Origin: Thiolapillus brandeum | Lineage (GTDB): Bacteria > Pseudomonadota > Gammaproteobacteria > Chromatiales > Chromatiaceae | Assembly: GCF_000828615.1 (NCBI RefSeq) | Contig: NZ_AP012273.1 | Coordinates: 930,001 to 994,000 of the forward strand | Direction of reading: 5' to 3' | Length of the DNA: 64,000 nucleotides | Shown: piece by piece, positions 29,036 to 38,363 of the stretch | Layout: the number at the start of each line of letters is the position of its first letter | How positions within the stretch are numbered: the first letter of the stretch is position 1 | Notes under the pieces: model-generated | What the model saw: only the letters and a program-made list of their open reading frames with translations | Databases searched by the model: none | What the model was told of the DNA's origin: nothing | Position numbers and translations under genes: made by a program

Positions 29036-29896
29036 ATGAAACCAGTTGTCAGTGCCAGGGATCTCACCAAGCGCTATGGTAGTTTCACCGCAGTCGATCA
29101 TATCAGTTTTTCGGTTCAACCCGGCAGGATTGTGGGCCTGGTGGGGCCAAATGGCGCGGGAAAATCCACCACCCTGAAAGCAATTCTCGGGTTGAGCACG
29201 TTTCGTGGTGAATTGCAGGTATTGGGCATGAAACCGGACAGGAATCGCGCCCGGCTGATGCAGGAAGTCAGCTATATCTCGGACGTGGCGGCATTGCCGG
29301 ACTGGATTCGCGTCGATCAGTTGTTGCGCCTGATGCAGGATGTTCACCCGTGTTTTGCACTCTCGAGAACCCGGGATTTTCTCGACGCCACGGATATTGG
29401 TATGAAACAGCGCGTGGCAACCCTTTCCAAGGGCATGAAAACCCAGTTGCATCTGGCTCTGGTGATGGGCGTGGACGCCAGGTTGCTGGTGCTGGATGAA
29501 CCCACCCTGGGGCTGGATATCATTTACCGCAAAAAGTTTTACCAACAGTTGCTGAACGAATACTTTGACGAGGAGAAGACCATAGTCGTGACTACTCACC
29601 AGATCGAAGAGATCGAACATATCCTTTCGGATGTATTGTTCATCAATCGTGGGCATCTCCTGCTGAACATGCCGGTGGAGGAAATTGCCACTCATTATGT
29701 CCAGTTGCGCGTGGCGCCGGACCGGTTGCAGGCTGCCCGGCAGCTGCAGCCCATACATGAGATTCGGCAACTGGACGAGAGTGTGCTGATCTATGAAGAC
29801 GTGGCGCGGGACAGGCTGCAGGATCTGGGACAACTGAGTACGCCGAATCTGGCCGACCTGTTTGTCGCCAAAGTGGAGGGTGATACTCATGCGTAG
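29036..29896 (+). CDS. ABC transporter ATP-binding protein
   Basis: The 286-residue ATPase has Walker A GPNGAGKST near 40, signature LSKGMKTQ, Walker B LLVLDEPTLGLD and the switch His (VVTTHQIEEIE). Its closest pattern is the YtrB/CcmA-like group paired with YtrA-type regulators. An AGGAGATAGAGACC ribosome-binding site precedes the ATG. It overlaps the permease gene by 8 bases. The transported substrate is unknown. Confidence 0.93.
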   Translation: MKPVVSARDLTKRYGSFTAVDHISFSVQPGRIVGLVGPNGAGKSTTLKAILGLSTFRGELQVLGMKPDRNRARLMQEVSYISDVAALPDWIRVDQLLRLMQDVHPCFALSRTRDFLDATDIGMKQRVATLSKGMKTQLHLALVMGVDARLLVLDEPTLGLDIIYRKKFYQQLLNEYFDEEKTIVVTTHQIEEIEHILSDVLFINRGHLLLNMPVEEIATHYVQLRVAPDRLQAARQLQPIHEIRQLDESVLIYEDVARDRLQDLGQLSTPNLADLFVAKVEGDTHA

Positions 29897-30875
29897 TTTT
29901 CCGGCCCTGTTGCGACGTGAACTCTGGGAACATACGGCCCTCTACCGTCTGCCCCTGGCGTTGATCCTGCTGGTGTTCCTGGGAAACCTGGCAACCATAC
30001 TCTGGGGATCGGATGTTGGCATATATGTGGCTCTCAAGAGTCGATCCATCCATGTCGGCAATGTCAATGAAATGGCATCCAGTGGTGCAGGCTTCGGCCA
30101 GGTGGCCGGTCTGTCCGAATCCATTCGCCTGGTGATGGCCGGCATCGGCATGATGATTTATTCCGTGATGTGGCTCCTGGTGGCCATCTATGCTCTGGAT
30201 TCCCTGTTCAAGGAGCGTAAGGACAAGAGCATTCTGTTCTGGAAGTCCCTGCCGGTCAGTGATGTGGAGATTGTCCTGTCCAAACTGGTGACGGCTGTGG
30301 TGGTCATTCCCTTGATCGCTTTCGTGGCAGTGGCAGTCAGCCAGTTGCTGACCTGGTTCATGCAGGGTATGGCTTTGGGAGAACTGCCTGATGCTCTGGC
30401 GACTCTCTGGGACTACGCCGGGCTGCCTCATTTCTGGGTCGGTTTCCTGTTCCTGGAAATTGAGCAGCTGCTCTGGTTCTTCCCCCTGGTGGGCTGGTTG
30501 CTGCTATGCTCGGCCTGGGCAAAGAAGTCACCGGCAACCTGGGCTTTCGCCCTGCCGTTGTTGCTTTCTTTTATTGATTCCGCCTTCCGCCTGCATACCG
30601 GATTCACCCAGCTGCTTTCGGAACGCCTTTCTTTCGGTCTGTTCACCCTGGGTCCCGTGGCTACCAGGGATGGGGGTAAGATAGAGGGCATGGATGGGTT
30701 GATGAAAACCGTGGACAGCCTGGTGACCTCAAGCTTTGGCGAACTGATGCAGTACCTGTTTCGGCCTGAAGTGCTGGGGGGGCTGGTGGTGGGTGTGATC
30801 TTTGTTGCACTGGCGACCCTGATCCGTCGTCGCCGTGGCGATGAGTCCAACCTGTTGATCCCAACCGGTGCATGA
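29889..30875 (+). CDS. ABC transporter permease
   Basis: The 328-residue membrane protein has about six hydrophobic segments (near 20-40, 80-105, 140-165, 190-215, 225-245, 295-315) and the cytoplasmic stretch LFKERKDKSILFWKSLPVS, typical of ABC-2 type export permeases. The ATG at 29889 lies within the end of the ATPase gene, showing coupling. It probably works with the preceding ATPase in export or envelope-stress defence. Confidence 0.88.
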   Translation: MRSFPALLRRELWEHTALYRLPLALILLVFLGNLATILWGSDVGIYVALKSRSIHVGNVNEMASSGAGFGQVAGLSESIRLVMAGIGMMIYSVMWLLVAIYALDSLFKERKDKSILFWKSLPVSDVEIVLSKLVTAVVVIPLIAFVAVAVSQLLTWFMQGMALGELPDALATLWDYAGLPHFWVGFLFLEIEQLLWFFPLVGWLLLCSAWAKKSPATWAFALPLLLSFIDSAFRLHTGFTQLLSERLSFGLFTLGPVATRDGGKIEGMDGLMKTVDSLVTSSFGELMQYLFRPEVLGGLVVGVIFVALATLIRRRRGDESNLLIPTGA

Positions 30876-30879
30876 AACC

Positions 30880-31503
30880 ATGAGTGCCACGCCAAGGGAT
30901 GTCATTCTGTGGTCGTTCCTGGGAAGCTTTTCCCTGCTGAGTGGTTGCGCCAGTTCGCCGCCCGGGGACATCAACAATATCTGCTCCATCTTCAAGGAAA
31001 AGAAGGGATGGTACAAAAGTGCCAAGGCTTCTGAGAAACGCTGGGGCACGCCGGTGCATGTGCAGATGGCCATTCTTCGCCAGGAATCCGCCTTCAGAGA
31101 TGATGCGCAGCCTCCTCGCGGAAGGCTGCTGGGTTTCATTCCCTGGAGCCGTCCGTCATCGGCCTATGGTTATCCCCAGGCCAAGGATGACACCTGGGAT
31201 TGGTATATCAGGAAAACCGGTAATCGGGGAGCAGACAGGGATGATTTTGCTGATGCCGTGGATTTCGTTGGCTGGTACACCACCATTACCCATGACAAGT
31301 TGGGTATTTCCAAGTGGGATGCGAAACACCAGTACCTTGCCTACCACGAGGGTCATGGTGGCTACCTGAAACGCAGCTATCGCAACAAGGCCTGGTTGCT
31401 CAAGGTCTCAGACAAGGTGGATCGGCAGGCGAAACGCTATGCCCGGCAGTTGAAAAGCTGCGAACAGGACCTGGACAAAGGCTGGTCGTTTTGGCCATTC
31501 TGA
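30880..31503 (+). CDS. SLT-domain-like lipoprotein
   Basis: The 207-residue protein has a lipobox (LLSGC) and a lysozyme-like region: WGTPVHVQMAILRQESAF with the expected catalytic Glu, then SSAYGYPQAKDDTWDWY and QYLAYHEGHGGYLKRSY. This resembles lytic transglycosylases that cut peptidoglycan from the outer-membrane inner leaflet. It starts 4 bases after the permease stop and may belong to the same operon. The enzymatic role is inferred from motifs. Confidence 0.78.
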   Translation: MSATPRDVILWSFLGSFSLLSGCASSPPGDINNICSIFKEKKGWYKSAKASEKRWGTPVHVQMAILRQESAFRDDAQPPRGRLLGFIPWSRPSSAYGYPQAKDDTWDWYIRKTGNRGADRDDFADAVDFVGWYTTITHDKLGISKWDAKHQYLAYHEGHGGYLKRSYRNKAWLLKVSDKVDRQAKRYARQLKSCEQDLDKGWSFWPF

Positions 31504-31551
31504 AATGCGCTTGGCGATGCCTTTGGACAGGCCCTTTTCCGGACAACAGTA

Positions 31552-31560
31552 TGCTAGAAT
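31552..31560 (+). promoter_or_regulatory. Extended -10 of tRNALeu
   Basis: TGCTAGAAT is an extended -10 element (TGn plus TAGAAT) 45 bases before tRNALeu. No good -35 box is visible. Confidence 0.45.
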
Positions 31561-31604
31561 TCTGCTCCTCCGGAGGTTTGTCCGCTGATCCTTCCGGCAG
31601 TCCG

Positions 31605-31692
31605 GCCCAGGTGGCGAAATTGGTAGACGCAAGAGACTTAAAATCTCTCGACCCTTGCGGTCGTGCCGGTTCAATTCCGGCCCTGGGCACCA
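31605..31692 (+). tRNA. tRNA-Leu (TAA)
   Basis: The 88-base class II tRNA has acceptor stem GCCCAGG/CCTGGGC, D arm GCGAAATTGGTAGACGC, anticodon TAA at 31639-31641, a variable arm (CGACCCTTGCGGTCG), T arm GCCGGTTCAATTCCGGC and an encoded CCA. In many relatives it directly follows tRNACys; here 4.7 kb intervene. Confidence 0.97.
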
Positions 31693-31756
31693 TCTTGTTC
31701 TTCCTCTGCTGTTTTGTCGGTACCCCGTATTCAGGTTTTTTACCCGGAGCCATAGC

Positions 31757-32902
31757 ATGACTGAAAGCCCATCCGGGGCCGGGATAAGGATTCTTGCCCA
31801 TGAGAAGGAGCTGTTGATCCAGAGTTTTGGGCAATGGCGTGCCGAAACCCTGGGCAGCTTGCCTCGTGATCTCGAAAAGCGCCTGACCCGGTTGCAAGGG
31901 AAAAAGCTGCTTTGGGATTTCTCCCGGGTTGCTGCCATGGATTCCAGCGGAATGGTGTTGCTCATGCACTATCTCGATTCGCTGCGCGGGCAGGGTTGTG
32001 AGGTCGAGCTGTCCGGCCTCAGGGAAGATCAGCAGAAGCTGCAGGCCATGATCGATGGCTATGCGCCGCCACCCGAAGTGGGAAAGAAGCATGGGGAATC
32101 CCGCCTGTTCTCCCTGCTGGTGACGACCGGGGAAGCCGTGGTCGGGGCCTGGAGGGATCTGGTTTCCTTTCTGGCATTCCTTGGGGAAGACTTTCTCGTA
32201 TTCCTGCAATTGCTATGGCGACCATGGAGAATGCGCTGGGGCGCCATCGTCAAAAACATTCAGGAAGCCGGGGTGCGGGCCTTGCCCATCATCACCCTCA
32301 CCAGTTTTCTTATCGGTGTGGTGATCGCTTATCAGGGCGCGGTGCAGTTGCAGAAGTTCGGCGCCAATATCTTTGTCGTGGACATGATTGCCATTTCCGT
32401 GACCCGGGAACTGGCGCCCCTGATCACTGCCATCGTTGTGGCGGGCCGTACGGGATCTTCTTACACGGCCCAGATCGGCGTCATGAAGATTACCCAGGAA
32501 ATTGACGCCATGCGCATCATGGGTTTTGAACCCCACCGGTTCCTGGTGCTGCCCAGGGTGATTGCCGTGATGATCGCGTTGCCTCTGATGATCTTTTTCG
32601 CGGACATCATCGGGATCATCGGGGGCATGGTGGTTGCCAATATTCATCTGAATATTTCCTGGGCGGAGTTCATTCATCGTCTGCAGAATGTGCTGGATGT
32701 CAAACACGTCTGGATTGGTATCGCCAAGGGGCCGTTCTTTGCCTGGTTGATCGCCATGGTGGGATGTTTCCGGGGATTCCAGGTATCCCGCAACACGGAA
32801 AGCATCGGGCGTTACACCACCATCAGCGTAGTGAACGCAATTTTTCTGGTGATTGCCTGTGATGCCCTGTTCTCCGTGGTCTTTACCAGGCTGGGCATAT
32901 GA
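31757..32902 (+). CDS. STAS-MlaE fusion, MCE-type lipid ABC transporter permease
   Basis: The 381-residue protein fuses an N-terminal STAS domain (residues about 1-95, with LLWDFSRVAAMDSSGMVLL) to an MlaE-type permease (about 130-381, with FLIGVVIAYQGAVQLQKFGA, VTRELAPLITAIVVAGRTGS and GAEIDAM-like TQEIDAMRIMGFEP). In E. coli the STAS protein MlaB and the permease MlaE are separate. The complex moves phospholipid across the periplasm through a hexameric MCE ring. It has a CCGGAG ribosome-binding site and overlaps the ATPase gene by 4 bases. Confidence 0.93.
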   Translation: MTESPSGAGIRILAHEKELLIQSFGQWRAETLGSLPRDLEKRLTRLQGKKLLWDFSRVAAMDSSGMVLLMHYLDSLRGQGCEVELSGLREDQQKLQAMIDGYAPPPEVGKKHGESRLFSLLVTTGEAVVGAWRDLVSFLAFLGEDFLVFLQLLWRPWRMRWGAIVKNIQEAGVRALPIITLTSFLIGVVIAYQGAVQLQKFGANIFVVDMIAISVTRELAPLITAIVVAGRTGSSYTAQIGVMKITQEIDAMRIMGFEPHRFLVLPRVIAVMIALPLMIFFADIIGIIGGMVVANIHLNISWAEFIHRLQNVLDVKHVWIGIAKGPFFAWLIAMVGCFRGFQVSRNTESIGRYTTISVVNAIFLVIACDALFSVVFTRLGI

Positions 32903-33663
32903 GCAAGGTTATCTCGGTAACAGATGTCGTAACCCGCTTTGGCGAAAACCTGGTGCACGATCATGTGAGCCTGTCCGTGGGTGAAGGGGAGATCTACGGG
33001 TTGCTGGGAGGCAGTGGATCGGGAAAATCCACTCTGCTGCGGGAAATGATCATGCTGCAGCGGCCTGAGTCCGGACATCTGGAAGTACTGGGATATGAAC
33101 TGGATCGCCTGTCCCGTGATCAGGCGGCCTGGCTGCGCCGCCAGTGGGGAGTGCTGTTTCAGGCCGGAGCCCTGTATTCCTCCCTGACGGTTGCGGAGAA
33201 TATCGGTATTACCCTGAAGGAATACACCCGGCTGCCACCCTCTATCATCGATGAGATCGTACATCTGAAAATCGCCATGGTGGGCTTGCCGGATCATGCC
33301 GCCCGCCTGTACCCGGCGCAGCTGAGTGGCGGTATGGTCAAACGTGCTTCTCTGGCCCGGGCCCTGGCCATGGATCCCCGCTTGTTGTTCCTGGATGAGC
33401 CCACATCCGGATTGGATCCCATAGGTGCGGAGGCATTTGATAAACTGATTCTGGAACTTAGAGAAATGTTGAAACTCACGGTGGTCATGGTGACCCATGA
33501 CCTGGATTCCATTTGGACCACCGTGGACCGGTTGGCCGTCCTGGGGGAGAAAAGAGTGATTGCAGAGGGCACTCTACAACAAGTGATGCAGCAATCACAT
33601 CCTGTTATTCGCCAGTTCTTCTACGGCGAGAGAGGGCGCTTGCGCAGCCATCATGGAAAGTAG
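32899..33663 (+). CDS. MlaF-type ABC ATPase
   Basis: The 254-residue ATPase drives the MCE transporter. It shows Walker A GGSGSGKST, the Q loop LFQAGALYSSLTV typical of MlaF, signature LSGGMVKR, Walker B LLFLDEPTSGLD and the switch MVTHDLDS. It overlaps both neighbours in the operon. Confidence 0.95.
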   Translation: MSKVISVTDVVTRFGENLVHDHVSLSVGEGEIYGLLGGSGSGKSTLLREMIMLQRPESGHLEVLGYELDRLSRDQAAWLRRQWGVLFQAGALYSSLTVAENIGITLKEYTRLPPSIIDEIVHLKIAMVGLPDHAARLYPAQLSGGMVKRASLARALAMDPRLLFLDEPTSGLDPIGAEAFDKLILELREMLKLTVVMVTHDLDSIWTTVDRLAVLGEKRVIAEGTLQQVMQQSHPVIRQFFYGERGRLRSHHGK

Positions 33664-34537
33664 GATCAACTACGCCATCGTGGGCCTGTTCGTGGTGGCC
33701 CTGACTACGGGGTTGCTGTGGTTTGCCTACTGGCTGGCCAGCGATGGCGGACAGGACAACTATGTGGAGTACCATGTCTACATGCAGGAATCCGTGGCCG
33801 GGCTCAGTGCGGACGCAGCGGTCAAGTACCGGGGGGTGGACGTGGGTACGGTGAAGCGCATGATGCTCGATCCGGACAACCCGGAGCAGGTATTACTGGT
33901 GCTGCGCATCCGCAATGATACGCCGGTGACCACGGCAACCCGGGCGACGATCCGTTTCTACGGTGTTACCGGGCTGGGATATGTGGAGTTGCAGGGGAAC
34001 AGTCGCCAGGCGCCGCGCCTTAAAGCAGCGCCTGGAAAGGTGCCGGTTATCCCATCCACGGCATCCACCATGACCCGGCTGGACGAAGGTTTGACGGGCC
34101 TGGCGGAACAGGCCAACCGGATGCTGACCCGTATCAATCTTCTTCTCAGTGATGAGAACCTGCAGGCTTTTTCCTCTCTGATGGAGGAGGCCCGGCGCCT
34201 GGCGATTCATCTGCGCGGGCAGACCACCCGCTTGCATGAACTCATCGACAAGGGTGTGGTCATGGAGGAAGAAGTGATTCTGGCATTCGAGACGGTACAA
34301 ACTTCCGCAGATACGGTGGAGCAGATGGCCGATACCCTGCGTGGTACTTATGGCGAATTGGGCCAGGATCTGCAGCAGAAAATGCAGGCCGGTTTTGAGA
34401 ATCTCCAGCAGTTGCTGGAAGAGCTTTCCATTCTTACCCGGGAAATGCAGCGCAGCGTTCGGCAGTTCAACAGTGCTCCAGCCGACCTCCTGTTCAGGCG
34501 CAGCAGTCCGCGTCCTGGCCCTGGAGAAAAACCATGA
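33653..34537 (+). CDS. MlaD-family MCE domain protein
   Basis: The 294 residues begin with one membrane helix (about 7-27) and a single MCE domain (about 40-120, with SVAGLSADAAVKYRGVDVG and ATIRFYGVTGLGYVEL). A long alpha-helical tail follows (about 150-275). E. coli MlaD is shorter (183). The protein forms the periplasmic hexameric ring for lipid passage. The start overlaps the ATPase gene by 11 bases. Confidence 0.93.
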   Translation: MESRINYAIVGLFVVALTTGLLWFAYWLASDGGQDNYVEYHVYMQESVAGLSADAAVKYRGVDVGTVKRMMLDPDNPEQVLLVLRIRNDTPVTTATRATIRFYGVTGLGYVELQGNSRQAPRLKAAPGKVPVIPSTASTMTRLDEGLTGLAEQANRMLTRINLLLSDENLQAFSSLMEEARRLAIHLRGQTTRLHELIDKGVVMEEEVILAFETVQTSADTVEQMADTLRGTYGELGQDLQQKMQAGFENLQQLLEELSILTREMQRSVRQFNSAPADLLFRRSSPRPGPGEKP

Positions 34538-35145
34538 TCCATCGTCTTCATAGAGTATGGCTGCTGCTGGCGGTTCTTGTGTTGAGTGCCTGTGCGGGGA
34601 CGCCACAACCTCCGGTGACCGAATATGCCTTGTCGCCTGGCATAACGCTCACCAAACCGCCGCAACCGCTGTTGCCCCTCACCCTGCGGCTTGCGCCCCT
34701 GTCGGCATCCCAGATGTACCTGAGCACGAATATCTATTACGTGGATGATGCCTACAGGCGCAATCCTTATGCTTACAGCCGTTGGGTGGACGCCCCCGTG
34801 CGGATGCTGCAACTGGTGCTGCAGGATGGCCTGGAACAGAGTGGATTGTTCAAGGCGGTACTGCCGTCAACATCCATGCTGGTGGCGGATCTGCGCCTGG
34901 AGACCACGATTTATGATTTTTCCCATCATCTGGAGCCTGACGGGAAATCGGAGGCGGTGGTGCGCCTGGGGTTTCATCTGCTGGATGCGCACAAGGCGCA
35001 GCTGTTGGCTTCGCGGCAGTTCGAAGTCAGGATTCCGGCTGTGAGCCGGAATGCGGAAGGGGCGGTAATGGCCATGAATCAGGCGGTCGCGGCTTTACTG
35101 CCGCAGCTTGCCGATTGGCTGAGGGATGTCTTGGGCCATCGCTGA
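34534..35145 (+). CDS. ABC-type transport auxiliary lipoprotein (PqiC/DUF330-like)
   Basis: The 203-residue lipoprotein has a lipobox (VLSAC, lipidated Cys near 20), the family start YALSPGI, and later RLAPLSASQMYLSTNIYY. PqiC-type proteins sit in the outer membrane and receive lipid from MCE tunnels. It overlaps the MlaD gene by 4 bases. No mlaC or mlaA lies in this operon, so this lipoprotein may take their place. Confidence 0.87.
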   Translation: MIHRLHRVWLLLAVLVLSACAGTPQPPVTEYALSPGITLTKPPQPLLPLTLRLAPLSASQMYLSTNIYYVDDAYRRNPYAYSRWVDAPVRMLQLVLQDGLEQSGLFKAVLPSTSMLVADLRLETTIYDFSHHLEPDGKSEAVVRLGFHLLDAHKAQLLASRQFEVRIPAVSRNAEGAVMAMNQAVAALLPQLADWLRDVLGHR

Positions 35146-35174
35146 TGGGAATGCTTCCCGTGTCCGGGACGCAT

Positions 35175-35978
35175 TCAGTGCATGATTTCCGCCGTGATAT
35201 GCACGGCAATTTCCTCGATGGATATGGCCGTGGTGTCGATCACGGGGATATGGTGTTTGCGGAACAGGTTTTCTGCCTGGTGTACTTCCCATTCACATTG
35301 CCCGGGTGATGCGTAGCGGCTTCCGGGACGCCGTTGTTGGCGTATGCGATGCAGTTGCCTGGGATCGATGGTCAGCGCCACCAGCTTGGATTTGAATTCC
35401 TGTAATACCCCGGGAAGACGGCTGCTTTCCAGATCCTCATCCACGAGGGGGTAGTTGGCGGCCTGCAGGCCGTTGTGCAGAGCCAGGTACAGGCAGGTGG
35501 GGGTCTTGCCGCTGCGGGATACGCCGATCAGAATCACATCCGCTTTTTCGTAGTTCCGGGTAATGGATCCATCATCGTGAATCATGGCGTAATCCAGGGC
35601 CTTGATGCGGGCTGTGTAGGAACCTGAATTGCCAATCCCATGCAGCTGTCCGGTAACGGGAGATGCGGGCTCTCCCAACACTTTTTCCAGGGGCGGGGTG
35701 AAGGCCTCGAAGATGTCGAACAGGCGCTTGCCGCATGTTCTGACAAGAAGATCCCGTATCTCGCCATTGACGAAGGAGCTGAACACCAGAGGGGGCTGGT
35801 GTTCAGCATTCAGGCGTGCGATTTCGGTCACTATGGCGGTCACTTTCTCCAGACTGTCCAGAAAGGGATGCTCCTCCAGTTCAAAGGACTGGTGGGGAAA
35901 CTGGGCCAGCAGGGCGCGGCTGATGGAAGCCGCGGTAATGCCTGTATGATCCGAGAGAATGAAGACCCTGGTGCTCAT
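35175..35978 (-). CDS. ppsR: PEP synthase regulatory kinase/phosphorylase
   Basis: This 267-residue DUF299 protein switches PEP synthase off and on by ADP-dependent phosphorylation and Pi-dependent dephosphorylation of a threonine. It has the start [15 protein letters not shown], the P loop [10 protein letters not shown] and the end [10 protein letters not shown]. The ATG at 35978 overlaps the ppsA stop, so enzyme and regulator are co-translated. Confidence 0.95.
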   Translation of the reverse strand: MSTRVFILSDHTGITAASISRALLAQFPHQSFELEEHPFLDSLEKVTAIVTEIARLNAEHQPPLVFSSFVNGEIRDLLVRTCGKRLFDIFEAFTPPLEKVLGEPASPVTGQLHGIGNSGSYTARIKALDYAMIHDDGSITRNYEKADVILIGVSRSGKTPTCLYLALHNGLQAANYPLVDEDLESSRLPGVLQEFKSKLVALTIDPRQLHRIRQQRRPGSRYASPGQCEWEVHQAENLFRKHHIPVIDTTAISIEEIAVHITAEIMH

Positions 35979-38329
35979 TTGAGTTTGGCCAGATCCATCC
36001 AGGTCTGAATGACCGTATCCGGGTTCAGGGAAATGCTGCTGATACCTTCCCTGAACAGCCATTCCGCCAGATCCGGATAGTCGGATGGCCCCTGGCCGCA
36101 GATACCCACGTATTTGTTTTGCGCCCGGCAGGCATCTATGGCCATCTTCAGCAGGGCTTTCACCGCCGGATTGCGCTCGTCGAACTTGTCTGCCACCAGG
36201 GAGGAATCACGATCCAGCCCCAGGGTAAGCTGGGTGAGATCGTTGGAGCCGATGGAAAATCCGTCATAGTATTGCAGAAATTCGTTGGCCAGAACTGCGT
36301 TGGAAGGTATCTCGCACATCATGATTACGCGCAGGCCGTTCTCACCGCGTTTCAGGCCATTGTCCGCCAACAGATCGATGATCTGCCGGGCTTCCTCCAG
36401 GGTGCGCACGAAAGGTGTCATGATCTCAACGTTGGTGAATCCCATCCCTTCGCGCACCCGGCGCAGGGCCTCGCATTCCATTTCGAAGCAGGGGCGGAAG
36501 TCTTCGGAAAGGTAGCGGGAAACGCCCCGGAAGCCGAGCATGGGGTTTTCCTCGTCAGGCTCGTAGCGGCTGCCGCCCAGGAGATTGGCGTATTCGTTGG
36601 ACTTGAAATCCGACAGGCGCACGATCACCGGTTTGCCGTTGAAAGCCGCTGCCAGAGTGGCAATGCCTTCCACAAGCTTTTCCACGTAGAAACTGCGGGG
36701 GTCGGAATAACCGGCCATATGTTCCAGGATGCGCTGGCGGATATCGAGAGGCTGGCTGTCGAACTCCAGCAGAGCCTTGGGATGGACGCCAATGGTATTG
36801 TTGATGATGAATTCCAGACGTGCCAGGCCTACGCCCTGGTTGGGAATACGGGCAAAACCAAAGGCCCGGGACGGGGAGGCCACGTTCATCATGATCTTCG
36901 TGGGAAGTTCCGGCATGTCGCCAGTGTTTGTGTGGGTGATTTCGAATTTCAGCAAACCTGCGTAGATATGGCCGTCATCACCCTCGGCGCAGGAAACAGT
37001 GACCTCCTGTCCTTCTGCGACTCTCTGGGTGGCATCGCCGCAGCCCACCACTGCGGGAATACCCATTTCCCGGGCAATGATGGCGGCATGGCAGGTGCGG
37101 CCGCCACGGTTGGTGACAATGGCGGAAGCACGCTTCATGATGGGTTCCCAGTCCGGGTCGGTCATGTCGGTGATGAGCACATCGCCGGGTTTGACGCGCT
37201 GCATCTCGGAAGCATTTTCGATCACCCTGGCCGTACCCTGGCCAATGCGCTGTCCGATGGCACGGCCCTGGCAGAGCAGTTTGCCGGTTTCCAGCAAATG
37301 GTATTGCTCCAGTCCGGTGCTGCTGCGGCTTTCCACAGTCTCCGGCCGGGCCTGGAGGATATACAGTTTGCCGTCTTCGCCATCCAGAGCCCATTCGATA
37401 TCCATGGGGCGCTGATAGTGGTTTTCGATGATGATGGCGTAACGGGCCAGTTCCTCGATCTGTTCGTCTTTCAGAGAGAAATGCTCCCGCTGATCCTCAG
37501 GCACATCCACCGTGGCCACGTTATCCGCGTCTTCGGAGTAGACCATTTTGATGAGCTTGCTGCCCAGGGTGCGGCGCAGTATGGCAGGCCGGCCCTGATT
37601 GAGGTTGTCCTTGTGGACATAGAACTCATCCGGGTTCACTGCGCCCTGAACTACGGTTTCACCCAGGCCATAACTGGATGTGATGAACACCACATCGCGG
37701 AAGCCGGATTCGGTGTCCAGGGTGAACATCACCCCGGCGGCGCCGATGTCCGAGCGCACCATGCGCTGGATGCCTGCGGACAGGGCCACGTTGTCGTGAT
37801 CAAAGCCCTGGTGCACCCGGTAGGCAATGGCCCGGTCGTTATACAGGGAAGCGAACACCGCGCGTATATAGTGCAGTACATTGTCCCGGCCGGTGACATT
37901 CAGGTAGGTTTCCTGCTGCCCGGCAAAGGATGCGTCGGGCAGATCCTCGGCAGTAGCGGATGAGCGTACCGCCACCGTAGCCGGCTTGCCGTTCACCGAC
38001 ATCTTTTCATAGGCGGCGCTTACGGCGATCTCCAGGGCTTCGGGCAGTTCGGCTTCCATGACCCATTGACGGATGGTTCTGCCGGCTTCCGCCAGGGCCA
38101 CCACATCATCCACATCCAGACGGGCGAGCAGGGGGTCGATGCGCGCTTTGAGGCGGTTGTGATTGAGAAAATCACGGAACGCATGGGCGGTAGTGGCAAA
38201 GCCCCCCGGCACCCGCACTCCGGCGCTGGAGAGATTGGAAATCATCTCCCCCAGAGAGGCATTCTTGCCGCCCACCTGGGGCAGGCTTTCCATGGAAAGG
38301 TTTTCGAACCAGATGATCTGCTCCAGCAT
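35975..38329 (-). CDS. ppsA: Phosphoenolpyruvate synthase
   Basis: PEP synthase converts pyruvate, ATP and water to PEP, AMP and Pi. With the ATG at 38329, preceded by a GAGGA ribosome-binding site, it has 784 residues (E. coli 792). The N-terminal ATP-grasp domain has [13 protein letters not shown]; the swivelling domain has the phosphohistidine ([15 protein letters not shown], His414); the C-terminal barrel ends with [19 protein letters not shown]. An in-frame ATG at 38359 is also possible. It lies downstream of rnf and PFOR genes on the same strand, which would draw pyruvate toward gluconeogenesis. Confidence 0.96.
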   Translation of the reverse strand: MLEQIIWFENLSMESLPQVGGKNASLGEMISNLSSAGVRVPGGFATTAHAFRDFLNHNRLKARIDPLLARLDVDDVVALAEAGRTIRQWVMEAELPEALEIAVSAAYEKMSVNGKPATVAVRSSATAEDLPDASFAGQQETYLNVTGRDNVLHYIRAVFASLYNDRAIAYRVHQGFDHDNVALSAGIQRMVRSDIGAAGVMFTLDTESGFRDVVFITSSYGLGETVVQGAVNPDEFYVHKDNLNQGRPAILRRTLGSKLIKMVYSEDADNVATVDVPEDQREHFSLKDEQIEELARYAIIIENHYQRPMDIEWALDGEDGKLYILQARPETVESRSSTGLEQYHLLETGKLLCQGRAIGQRIGQGTARVIENASEMQRVKPGDVLITDMTDPDWEPIMKRASAIVTNRGGRTCHAAIIAREMGIPAVVGCGDATQRVAEGQEVTVSCAEGDDGHIYAGLLKFEITHTNTGDMPELPTKIMMNVASPSRAFGFARIPNQGVGLARLEFIINNTIGVHPKALLEFDSQPLDIRQRILEHMAGYSDPRSFYVEKLVEGIATLAAAFNGKPVIVRLSDFKSNEYANLLGGSRYEPDEENPMLGFRGVSRYLSEDFRPCFEMECEALRRVREGMGFTNVEIMTPFVRTLEEARQIIDLLADNGLKRGENGLRVIMMCEIPSNAVLANEFLQYYDGFSIGSNDLTQLTLGLDRDSSLVADKFDERNPAVKALLKMAIDACRAQNKYVGICGQGPSDYPDLAEWLFREGISSISLNPDTVIQTWMDLAKLK

Positions 38330-38363
38330 GAGTGAATCCTCAGTGATGTTGGTATTCATGGCA

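Noticed and set aside
26911-31604. Possible genomic island integrated at tRNALeu or tRNACys
   Set aside because: No integrase gene and no direct repeat of either tRNA 3' end was found in the interval.
36119-37963. Plus-strand ORF of 614 codons opposite ppsA
   Set aside because: It is antisense to conserved PEP synthase sequence and has no recognisable fold or start context.
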